DNA of 64,000 nt from Rhodopirellula bahusiensis (GTDB lineage Bacteria; Planctomycetota; Planctomycetia; Pirellulales; Pirellulaceae). The stretch spans positions 62,001 to 126,000 of the forward strand of contig NZ_NIZW01000006.1 in the NCBI RefSeq assembly GCF_002727185.1. The letters are read 5' to 3'. A program made the position numbers and the translations under genes. The notes beneath the pieces are model-generated. The model saw only the letters and a list, made by a program, of their open reading frames with translations. It ran no database searches and had not been told where the DNA came from. Below, one piece after another: positions 23,300-35,500 of this stretch; the first letter of the stretch is position 1, and each line of letters starts with the position of its first letter.

Positions 23300-23542
23300 T
23301 TACTCAATCCGAAACGCCAGTAAACGCTCCGAAGGATCAACACTCCACAGTTTCTCTACACGTTGGGCCTGAGCTACACGATCGACAAACTTCTGCGCAT
23401 TTCCATTTGAATCAAAAAAACCTAGTCGCGTTTCGCTCGCTTCACACGGGTATGAAATATTGTTCTCAACAGTCTCGGCAATTACTTCAAATACACTTGG
23501 CATATCGGTGTCAATACGTTCATAATTTGCTCTTTTTTGCAA
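23300..23542 (-). CDS. Candidate immunity protein for the RHS C-terminal toxin
   Basis: An 80-codon frame opens with TTG directly after the TAA stop of the RHS gene (TAATTG); an ATG lies 13 codons further in. The product is acidic and soluble (FEVIAETVENNISY, FDSNGNAQKFVDRVAQAQRVEKLWSV). Its position, size and acidity fit an immunity protein for the variable C-terminus of the RHS protein. No sequence family was recognised, so the role is inferred from context. Confidence 0.55.
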   Translation of the reverse strand: MQKRANYERIDTDMPSVFEVIAETVENNISYPCEASETRLGFFDSNGNAQKFVDRVAQAQRVEKLWSVDPSERLLAFRIE

Positions 23543-26500
23543 TTAGTTATTTTCTGGGTTGCATCCTTCCTCAGGAATGCACTGCAGTGTCTGCGGTGTC
23601 ATAATGTCAACAACTGCTCCGACAAAACCGAGGAAACGCAAGCACTTGAGGCTGATCTTTCCAGCTTGGTTTGGCCATCTAATCTGTTTGTCGAACTCTC
23701 CGATTATTGAGTCGGAGGCGTTTTTGATTTTCTTTCGAACATTAGCCGGGATTTTCTTGCCATCCAATCTGTCACCAGCTCCCATCTTCGACAAATCATC
23801 GACTTTGACTTTTGTGATGCCGTCTTTATGTTTGATGTCGACGTGGCGCGGGCCGTGCTCAACACGGGAGCCAGGGCTGGCTGTGTCTCCTGCGGTGTTC
23901 GCAAATACATCGAATCCTTCGCCAGAAAAAATCCGCGGTAGTTTCCCATCAGCATCGACGTACTGCAAAGGTGAATTAGTCACATATCTGTATAAGTTCG
24001 CATCCAGTCCTTCGAATCCAATTGTGTCCTCGGAAAAGAATCGACCAACTACAGGGTTAAGGTATCGCGATCTCGAGTAAATCATGCCTGATTCTTCATC
24101 GATCTCACGCCCAGTAAATCCGTAGCGGCCAATTTGGCTTTCATCATCTTTTCGATTACCAAATGCGTCGTACCGGAACGTCGACACTTCAGTACCATTT
24201 GCCGAAGCGATTGCTTGAATTGTCCCAAGCTGGTCAGTAAGCAACCAATCCAACCTAATATTGGCAGAGAGCTTCGCCGTCTCTTGGCTAATAACCTGGT
24301 CGGTATCAATGCCATGCAGATACCTGACAGATTCTTCAAACGTTGCGATCTCTCCTGAATTCGATGATAACGTCAAGTCTATTATTACGTTTTCAACGTC
24401 ATAGATAAAAAAGATCGTCGATTCTTCGAATTCACTATTAGGCGATACACGAACGACTTTCGTTATGCGGCGGTTCATCGCGTCATAGTTGAACTTTATC
24501 TCTTGATACAATATTCCGTTGCCCATGAAGTCATTCAGTGCGAGCAGGCGATTTCGATGGTCCCATTCAAATATTCGATAGTTACCTGTCGCAATCTCTA
24601 TTCGTTTGACTGTGTTGCCTTCGTCGTCGTACTCGTAGCTGAAGGTGCCGTCGGAAAGCAGACGGTTGGAGTCTCCGGTGACGTACCCGTCACCGTGTAG
24701 TTCGCTCGAAACACGGTTGCCGTTTGCATCGAAGACGAAAGCTTCATCGCCTCTTGCGTCTGAGTCGCTTCGCTCAGCCGCAGTGAGCTGATCGCGGTCG
24801 TCAAATTGATAGTCCGTGACGCCGTGGACGTCTTCGATTCGCGTGATTCGACTTGCAACATCATAGCGGAAGTCGAAGAAGCTCAATCGCTCGCCAGATG
24901 CGTTATCGTGCGAAAGATTCTTCAGGCGGTTGAGCGAGTCGTAGAGATAGCTTGATTGAACCGAAAGCTGGCTGCGAACGGTGTCCGAGTATCGCTGGAT
25001 GCCTGTATATTGAGCGATAGCATTGTAGGAAAAGTCGACGAGTTTGTCCGCGACATCCGTTCCCGTTTGCTGGAGTGTTGCGAGTCGGTCGAGTCCATCG
25101 TAAGCGTAGCTTGTTGTTGCTCCCGCTTCGCCTTCAATCGTGTCAATGACCGTGAGGACATTCCCATTACCGTCATACGTGTATTCGAGAAGGACGTTTG
25201 GAGCTTCGGGTGTTCCCGCGTTGTCGACCGATTTTACTCGGTCGAGGCTGTCGTAAGTGAAGGTCAAATCGCTGTAGACATCTGTGATCGATTCGAGGTT
25301 TCCGACGATGTCGTACACCGACGTGATTGTGTTGACGATTTCTTCACCGACGAGCCAGTTTTCAGTCACAAGTCGATCAAGATCATCGTAATGAAACTGT
25401 GTGACCCGACCGTTCCGATCAACTTTCTCGATGAGGTTATTCGCTCCGTCGTAGCGATACTGCGTGATTGCCCCGAGTGGATCCACTTCGCTCACTAGCC
25501 TGTCACGCGAGTCGTAGACAAACTCAGTGCGGTTGCCGACTGGATCAATGAGAGCGATCAAGTTGTTGTCGAGATCATACTCGTACCGAATGCCACCCCC
25601 ATCGGGATCAATCGACTTGACCAAACGATTGCGAGCATCGTATTCATTCTGCGAACCGTTACCGAGCGGATCGGTGGTGCTGGTGAGATTATCGTTTCCG
25701 TCATACTCGTAGCGAGTGATTGGCTGCTCAAGCGGCCCGTCGCCATCGGGATCGGCTTCGATGACAGTCACCTGACGATCACGCTCATCAAACTCGTACC
25801 TCGTTTCATGTCCGAGGGGATCAACCACCAAAGTCATGTTGAGTTCTTCGTCGTAGAAGAACGTCGTCTCAGGCGACGTGAGTGGTCCGTCACCGTCTGG
25901 ATCGGCTTCCGAAATCCGCTCGACTGGATTCATTGCCAAATAATCGAACTCAGTTCGATTACCGTTCGCATCAATCGTCGCCGTCGGCATCCCTGCTCGT
26001 CCGCCAACTTTCGATTGGTCGTACTCGTTGCGATAAACAACCTCGTCAGGCGTGCCCTTAGCCATCGTGGTTGTGATCAGACGACCAAATTGGTCGTAGT
26101 CGTAGTCCATCACCCGCCCGAACGGGTCTGTCATCGTGTCAACCAAGCCTTGTGGCGTGTAGCTGTACCGAGTGATCTGGTCATCAGAATCGCCAATAGC
26201 TCCGAAGAAACGCTCGTGCGCCGCGAAGATGGTGTGCAATTCTGAAGAGTCCGCATCGTTCGCTTTATGACGGGTCCGAATATCTAGGCGTCCATCGTTA
26301 TCAAAGTCTTCGACAAAAACGTTCCGAGGATCGTCTCCGACTGCAACGGAAAATGGATTTAAGAAACCACCATCGGCGGCAGACAGTCGGATCACAAGAT
26401 TTCCGGGCTGTTGATCAAGTCGTTGGGTTGCGTTGTCACCCCTCACGATTCCAATAATATCGAGGCGTCCGTCATCATTGAGGTCAGCAAGCGAAAGATC

Positions 26501-29500
26501 TGTCAGGAAACGATCGACATCCGCGACTTGCAGATAATCCAACGAGCGGTCCGAGTTTATCTCGACATTCCTCAGCGTTGGAGACACGAGTTCAAGATTT
26601 CCGTCAAGGTCCGAATCGATTAGCTCAAACTCCATTCTTGCTGCGGTATTCGTCTGCCCTAAGAATCCATCCCCTTCATATTGCAAAGTTGATGTTCCCC
26701 AGGCTACTCGGAGAAAGCTAAGACTTGACCCTCTTTCATCTACGAGCTGAGTAACCAACAGGAGTAAGTCTCGTTCGCCATCTCGGTCAAAATCGCCCGC
26801 TTTGATGGAACTAACAGGACCGTTTTGTGTGAACTCTTCTAAATAGCCGCCGGCCAGAATTGTTTCATTACCACTGCGTCGGTAGAAATCAAGCTGAGTT
26901 CCGAATGTCCGACTGTTTGGGTCAAAAGCACGTTGTCCAACGACAAGTTCATCGACTCCATCCCCATCAAGGTCTTCTAATGCCGCCATTGAAACCAACT
27001 CATCTGAGTCAGCCAAAATGCTGAGTTCTTCAAATCCTCCGGATGCCGTTCTTAGTAAAACGCTTGCTGAAGTTCGCGTCGCGATAGCAACGTCTTGCAA
27101 ACCATCTTGGTTGAAGTCACCTTCGGAAAAACTCGTTATCGCATCTTCCGACTCGAAAGCAACCAACGCATCAACAGTTCCGTCGGTTTCAGTGCCAACG
27201 AACAACTGTGTACCGCTAGTGAAGGCAAGTTCTCGCGATTGATCTCCATCAAAATCGATGTATCTGTAGTCAGCCCCAGATACATCAATCGCAATCGAGG
27301 TGTCTTCTGGAAAACTTCTTTGAGATCCAACTTCGTTCGTAACCGATAGAACGTTTCCGTTTCGAGGATCAATTTGGTAGAGTGTTTGCCGTCCCAATCC
27401 ATCTGATTCATAGACCATTTGATTGAAGATTGGGTCATAGCGAAACGTTCTTGAGAAAACAGTCTGAGGTTCTGTTGGTTCCTCGTCATCTTCGCCCTCG
27501 GCGGCAGTTACGCTACCTGCTAGCTCCGACGCCGAAAAGAAAGTCGACTGATTCAAGAACTCGCCTTCTCCATTTGGCGGCTCATCAAAGAAGAACTCAG
27601 ACGTAGCATCGGAGTTAAGTTCGATGCCGGCCGTGTCAGCTAAGCTCAGAAGTGCTGCACGACTATTATTGGTTAAATTGAATCGCACTCGGTCGGCATC
27701 GGCGTTCACGAATGATGCTAGTCGTAGACTTGCTCCATTGTTCGCGGAAAAAGCGAATGACGATGTCCCGGCATCGCCAACTGAGAGGGTTATCAAATTG
27801 GGAAACGAGAGTAAAGCCTCTTGACCAGTGGCCTGGAACTCAAGTCGGTTTGTGCCGTTCAATTCAACTGTGGTCAAGCCGGAAAAAACAACGGATGAGT
27901 CAAGGACGGTTACCGCAGTGTTACCAACACTTGTGACTTGACTTGCTGGGAAAGCAGCACTTCCCGTGATCGACAAGCGACCCGTGACACTCCTCAGACT
28001 TTCCGCCATGAAGATCGAACCGTCACCGACTATCACTTCGGAATTTTCGATTGTCGTCAGCTTGGGTGCTTCGACCGTGCCACCATTTTGCGCCCGAAGC
28101 CCTGCTGTGTTGCTTGAGATGAGAAGCGGTAGCTCCAAAACGCCTCCCTGATCGGCTGAAAACACGGTGCCAGCGACAGGTGAATCGACAATCGATTCGA
28201 GTGCTGGAAAACTCAGGCTTGCCGATAAACCGCTTACTCGGACACTTCCTCCAAATGGCCTTCCAGATTCAACATAGCTGGTGATCAACGGAAAGCTCAC
28301 CACTGCATCAACTACTGTAATCGTTGCTTCATCAATGTTTGAAATTTGGTTTGTAGGAAATTGGCCGCTTCCAGTGATTGCGAGGCTGCCAGTGAGAGTA
28401 GTCAACAGAGGTGCTACAAAAAGCGATCCGTCACCAACAATCACGTCTGAGTTTTCGACGATCGTCAATGTCGGAAGATCGATCTTTCCACCACCCTGTG
28501 CTCGAAGTGATGCTGTGTTACTTGACGTGAGTCTTGGCAGCTCAAGTAGACCACCTTGCTCAGCGGAAAAGACGGTTCCAGCGACTGGTGAGTCGATGAT
28601 GTTGGCAAGGGCTGGGAAACTAAGCGTTGTAGAAACTCCAATCGCGCGAATGCTTCCTCCAAACGGATTTCCTGATTCTTGGTAACTCGTGATCAACGGA
28701 AAACTAACCGCTGCGTCAGTTGCCTTGATAGACGCTTGATCAATGTCTGTAAGTTGACTCGTTGGGAATAGACCGGAACCGAATATCTCAAGTGTCCCGG
28801 AGAGAGTTTCAAGTTTGTCGGCTTCAAATGCCGAACCATCGCTGACGATCACCTCTGATCCTCGAAAATCAACGAGTTCAGGAAGTGTGACCATCCCGCT
28901 GTTCGACAAGCGAAAACTCGCTGTTGTCACCGTAGAAATTTGCGGAAGACTCACTTGGCCGCCACGAACGTTCACCAAGGTGTCATTCAGGCTTGTGATT
29001 TGATCAAACGGAAACGTGACATCTCCGACGACAGTAACCGTACCAGACTCAATTGATTCAACCATGGGTGCCTCGAACACACCACCGTCCGAGATAGAAA
29101 CCGTGGAGCGATCAAAGTTGGTCAGCTCAGGAAGCTGAACTACGCCATTCCTGCGAGCTTCAAACGTTGCAGTGTTACTTTGTGTCAGCAGTGGAATGCT
29201 GAGCGTACCACCATCCTCAGCAAGGAAGGTTGTCACCGCTTGTCCGGCACCTGAGTCGACGAAGGTCGCGAGTTCAGGTAACGACAACTCCGCGTTCTCG
29301 CCACTTACCCGGAGCGATGACATCCCGGCGAGCTGATTCGGCTCCAAGTAGCTGGTGATCAGAGGAAAACTGACAACCTTGTCTGTGACGTGAACTGAAG
29401 CAAAATCGAGACCTGTGATTCTCTCCGATGGGAACTGACCGCTTCCGGTAAGTTGCAGGAAACCAGAGGTGAATGTTTCTAATTTCGGAGTTTCAATGGC

Positions 29501-32500
29501 GGATTCAGAAGCGACGATCACATTCGAATTATTGAAAGCAACCAATTCTGGCAATCGTATCGTTCCACCCCGACGAGCCTCAAACCTTGCAGTGTTACTT
29601 TGTATTAGCAGTGGGATATTAAGCGTGCCACCATCCTCCGCAAGGAAAGTCGTCGCTGCTTGCCCGGCACCGGAATCGATGAATGTCGCAAGTGCTGGCA
29701 AAGAAAGTTCAGCTCCCTCTCCCGTAACTTGAAACGCTGACATACCCGCAAGCGAATCCGGTTCCGCATAGCTTGTCAGCAGCGGCATCGTCACACTGAT
29801 ATCCCGAACTCGAACAGTTGAATAGTCAAAGTCCGAAATCTGAGCGATAGGGAATGCGTTCACATTTTGAAAACGGACCTCACCACGCGTGGCCCGTGTC
29901 AGCTTTGGTGCATCGAACCGTGAGTCGCCCTGAACATCAAAAAAGAAGTTGTTCGCTTCCAGCAACTCTGGAGCTTGGACTTCTCCACCAGTGCGTAGGC
30001 TTGCCGAGATATAGGAAGAACTTTCTAGCGATCTAAAAATTAGAGTTGCGGCTTCGGAAATATCGAAGCGGGATTGGCTAGTCGCCCCCCCTTCTTCAAA
30101 TGTTGATAGTAGCAAAGGCAGTTCGAGAACTGATCCAGCCGAAATCGAGATGTTCGTATCACTAATTCTTTCAAGTGATTCTATTCCGTTGATCGTTCCG
30201 CCAGAAATTGAGATTCCACCCCCAATCAAGCTAGTTGCGCGGGCAAGGTTGATTACACCGGAATTGGATGCTTCTAGCTGCAAACCAACAGGTGCCTCAA
30301 TCGACCCCAGATCGACAGCCCCCCCTTCCAAAGCAGAAATGGTCAAGCGTCTAGGAATTGCAGCAATGCTTGTGAGGTTCGAAAATTTGACGCTGCTTTC
30401 TGACCCAATTGCTCGAATTCCCAAAGCGATGGATCCATCGGCATCAATAATTTTGTCGACCGATATAAATTCGATGGTTGCCCCATCGCGAGCGATGATC
30501 TCGCCTTCATCGTCAGAAATCTGTCCCAGAACAATGAGATCGGAATCGTTGCCCGTAACGACCAGTTGCCCACCAGCGACAACCCCCAGGTCATCTTGCA
30601 GGCGAGACTGGCCACGCAGAGTCAGTGCCACGCCGTCAATCGTGATTGGAAGGGATGAATCAAGTGCATCGACATTGACTGGAGCTTGACCAACCACAAC
30701 CGAACCAATCGCTTCGTTCGTCCGTCGAATCAAAACCCTATCAACAGATGTTGGCACTCGTTCTTCATTCCAATTCAATGGATTATTCCATTGATTATCG
30801 ATAGCCCCCGTCCAGGAAATCGAAGCTTCAAACGCGACCGCCCCACTTACAACTTCATCGATGATTTCGACGACATTTCCCAGATTATCGTATCGATATT
30901 CAGTAAGATTACCTCTTCCATCAATAACATTGGAGACCTGGTTCTCCTCATTCCGCGTTATGCGTCGAACGTTCCCAACTGAATCACGTTCTTCTGTCGA
31001 TTGCCCACGGCCATCGACCACAGTCTCAATCAGGTTCCCGTTTCCATCTACATAAGGAACTGTCGCCTCGCTCAGGCGTTCAAAAGCGTTTGGCGGATTC
31101 GTGAAGTTTCGTGTTTGATCAGGAGGCAACAAGCCAATGGTTTGCAGCGGCTGGTACTCAATGAGTTGTCCGTCTTCGCGAATCGCTTGATAGGTACGAC
31201 CTGAGAAGTCAAAGAATGCTTGCTGCTCAAATCCTCGCTTGGTTGTCTCGCTGACCATATGCCCGAGTTCATCGTATGACCATGTTCGAACGGTTGTATC
31301 GGGATCCTCGATCGAAGTCAGTCCATTGTTCTCAACCGATAGTTTCGTAGTCCGACCAGCGGGATCAGTTATTGAGGCAACGTGATCCCCGACGTAAACG
31401 AATGTTGTTGAGAGACCGACGGGATCGACGATTTCCGTGATTCCGATCCCGTTGTCATAACGGTAACTAGTCGTGTTTCCGTTTCGATCAGTCATCGAAA
31501 TCAATTGCAGCGTCTCGGGACGACCAGATCTGTTTTCGCCAAATACGAATTCATATCGATATGTTGTCCCATTCTTCATCCGGTGTACGAGCGAATTGAG
31601 CCCTTCTTGCGTCAAGGTGGAATAATCACCAGAAGCAAAACTCTTGAACTGATTTTCTTTTGAAGGGTCGCGCTGATACAAAATCTCACCACCATCGCCA
31701 TCGACGATCAGCACGTTATCTAGAAAATATGCCGTGATGCCTCCTCCACCTCCACCTCCGCCAGCTGACCGCCAATCAAGCTTGGCTTCCCGCAAACCTG
31801 ATACTCCCCACCCAGCACCAAAAACGCTTTCGCGAGTGTTGACATGCGTAAGTATGGATTGAAATTCAGTGTTCACGACATTCCGGAATCGCCCATCATC
31901 TCCAACAAGTAAGCGGGGATAAGTCGTGTATTGGTAAGTCCCGGTTCGCAAATTACGTAGATCGAGCTGAATGGCGCCACGTGCCGTCGTTTGTCCATCT
32001 GGAATTGCCCAGATGTTCTCACCCGGCAACAGACCATTGTCTACCGTTCCAATCCCTCCGGATGTGAATGCTGCCGAGTCAACTCGACCTGTCAGAAAAA
32101 CCTCTGGAAAATTGCTTGCCACTCGGTCAAAACCGAAATGGATCACCGGTCGCGGATCAGCGCGAATTGAGTCGTAAACGAGCGATACGCCGCGTTGAAC
32201 ACCCAGCGAATTGTATGAAACGAGATCGTGCGTTTCGATTAACGCACCTGTTTGAAATTCAACATCGGAACTTGCCGTTCCAGTCGCCGATGGGCAGGTG
32301 GGGCATCCCGGATGTGGATTCTGTGGATTATTAGACGAATCTGGATTGGGCGGACAGAAGAAATGCCAGCTACTGTTTCTAACCCCGCCCGAGGTTGTGG
32401 TAATTTGCAGGCCGTCGGCGCTGACAACACCATCGCCCACATCATCGAACTCGCCCGTCGTGGGATTGATCGAATAGAGATCGACGATTGCCCCAGGTTC

Positions 32501-35500
32501 GTAGCCAGCCGTGTTTGGCAAACTAAGTGGAGCTGGAGTCTCAAACACCATGTCGGCTGGCTGAATGGTGACGACCATTTCTGGAATCAAGTTGTCCGGT
32601 AATGAGGCAGGCGTGAGATCGCGTGGCACTTCGGTGATGCTGATATTGCCACTGAACAACTGCCCTTGACGATTTTTGAGCGTTCCCGCTGCAATGCCAA
32701 GCTCGGCCATCGGAATATTGGCTGTCGTCACCATTGTCATTGCGTTCGGATCGACCGTCACCGAATTTGCCATGTCCAGTACAGGCAAATAGATCGGACG
32801 CTCAATCTCATTTAGAGCACCCACGTAAGCATCGTGACCAAGAACAAGGCCAAGTCGTTCGGCAACAAAAGGATACGAGTCCGTTCCTTCTTTCAAGTCT
32901 CCAAAAATCTTGAGCGTGTCGGACACGCCACCAGGAGTAAGCCCAAGATCGTGGTCGATAAGCTGTCCCCAATAAACCATCATGCCGGAAAGACTGGCTG
33001 ATGCACTCGCTCCTCGATCAGCTTGTACGTTGTTGCTAATGGTGCGAGGGTTAGGAGCATTTTCACCTGCGGGACTGTTGAAACCGTCGGAGTATCCCAA
33101 GGAGTGATTCTGAACAAGCGGTGTGCCAACCGCACCGAGTTCTGGTTGTGTTTGGTTGTTGCCCACGCCCGAAAAAGTCCGATACTCCGAGATGAGCGTA
33201 TCGCTTGCCGTCCCGTCACCAAGCTCCATTTTTGTCGAGAGGTCGGGCGTGAGGACACTATCGGGTAAGCCCGAAATCTCCGTGTTCCGTTCGATTAGAC
33301 CCGCAAGTGTCGTTTGCTGAATCAAGTCGAGATCGCTTTCGTTGAATACCCCGTTCTGGAACCAGAAACGATCGCCGTCTCTCGCACGCTGGAATTGATC
33401 CGCAATGATTCGACTGAATAATTCGCCCGTTGCGCCGCCCGCCACATGATCTTCTGAAAGTCCCCCAACCCACACGTCGACATCATCGACCGACTGATAG
33501 GTGTTCTGGAGAGACGACACGATTGACGAGTCAGAAGAAATTTCATCAAACGTCGCCGCAGGTGCCAAGCCAAAATCAATCCGAGCTTGGTTGTAGGACG
33601 GCAAGCCCATGTCCCGCCCGCGCTGAATGTTCATCGCGGCGAGATCCATACCGCCTGACCCAGGAGGGCCGAACAAAAAGTTTCTTAGATCATCGATAAC
33701 AAACGGATCGATTGACTCCGCCCTCGATTGAACCAAGCCGCGAAGAAACGGGTCGATTCCATCCAAGCGAATCGGGTCGGTGCTGAAGAAGGCATCTTTC
33801 AACGCGATCGGTCCACCCGGCAGCGAGTTTCCGTCCGTGTCGAGTCGCTCAAGTTCACTGAAGACTTGCGAGTGCCCCAGTCGAAACGCTGCGACAGCAA
33901 ACAATGCGCTCTGGCTTGGGTTCACTTCAGGATCGTACCCATCATAGGGAGCAATCGCGTCTTGGCCCAATAACGCCGGTAAGTATTCAGAATACGTGAT
34001 CTGTTGCAGAAGACCACCAACGACCTGCCTGGCACGTTGGTAAAGCGTTTCATCATTCGCTGCGGGATTCTCTGCTGCGAAGAGGTCGGTCAGCCGATTG
34101 TGCTCACGCACCAGAACGGTGTGAAGCGAAAGCAGTGCAACGTTCTCGTTTGCTCGCGTGTCACCCGTAGAGAAAAGTGTGGACGGGTCTGACCGTCCTT
34201 CATTGTCGTTTTCAAGCGGGCCATCAGGGAAGTTCTCATCCGTGTTTGCAGGAAGCAAATTGCCTGCGTCCATTTTGAGCTTCCCACCCGAAAGTGTTCG
34301 TAGTGCCGTCGCTCTCGCTTCGTCAGAGCCGTAGACGACGCTTGCGTCTAGAAAGCTGGAGACGAGATTCGGATGGAGGCGAGGGTTCGCGAGGTCCGTT
34401 CCTGTTCCCGGTTCATGCCGCGCCCGCCTGAAGGGAATGGTTTGGGTGCCGGTGTTGAATGGATCGAACTGTACATCCCCAACAGGAATCGCTATATCGA
34501 ACCGCGCGGTGGGCACAAGCATTGTCGGGAGTGCGATTTCAAATCGCCCGCTTTCGTCGGTTGTGTCAAAGTATCCGCCGAGTTCGATTGGCACGCCGGC
34601 CAGGGGACTACCATCAATACCAAGTACGGTTCCCGCGATGCGTGTGTCTCCCTCCGTCAACTCAGGCACATTGATTTCAATTTTCTGCTCGGTGCTGAGG
34701 AGGCCGTCAGAAACGGCGACAACTATTTCATACGTTCCTTGATCACCCGGTTCAGGCCGTACAATCAGCTCGGTTCCTGAAATAGTGACCGCCGTCAGTC
34801 CATCTCGATCTCGCATGACATAGGAGAGCAAATCTCCATTTGCATCGGACGCTGCAATGTTGATGCGTCCTGTCGATCCGATCGCAACCTCTCTCGGCGG
34901 AATTGACGATACCGTAGGCGCTTGGTTTTCACCTGTCGCAAGCAAGCCAATTCGAGTTTTCCCAAAACGTGTGCGAACACCAGTCAAATTGACTGTGATC
35001 GGAAGTGTCGTCGCGTTCTTCCCGAGCCATCCACTTGGAATGGCGTTACGAAGCGATACATAGGGTAAGCCGTCGCTTGTGATTCCAGAGCGGTTGAGTA
35101 CCTCCACGCCAGTCGGAAGGTTTTGGAATGTGAGAACGCTACCCGCTCCAATAGCTGATCCTTCGTTCTTGATCGAGAGTGTCACGGAAGTCGTTTCAAG
35201 GTCGCGATCAAAAGAGACATCTTGCAGGGAAATCGCAAAAGTTTCTTTTGACTGAAGTACCGTCGTATCGGTTGCTTGCCCAGGTTGGACAGCAAAATTT
35301 GGCGAGTACGCGGCGCTCACTAGGTTCGCTGACCGCACTTCATTTGTTAGTGGCGTCACAACAACTCGGCTGCTCAAATTCCCAGCCCAGAGCGGTCGAA
35401 ATTCGAGCAAGGCTCCCTGCAGGTCGCCTGCGCTCGAAAGATCGACTTCAACGACATTGCCATCGAAGCGAACGCGTTCATTCCCAGACGCGATACCTCT

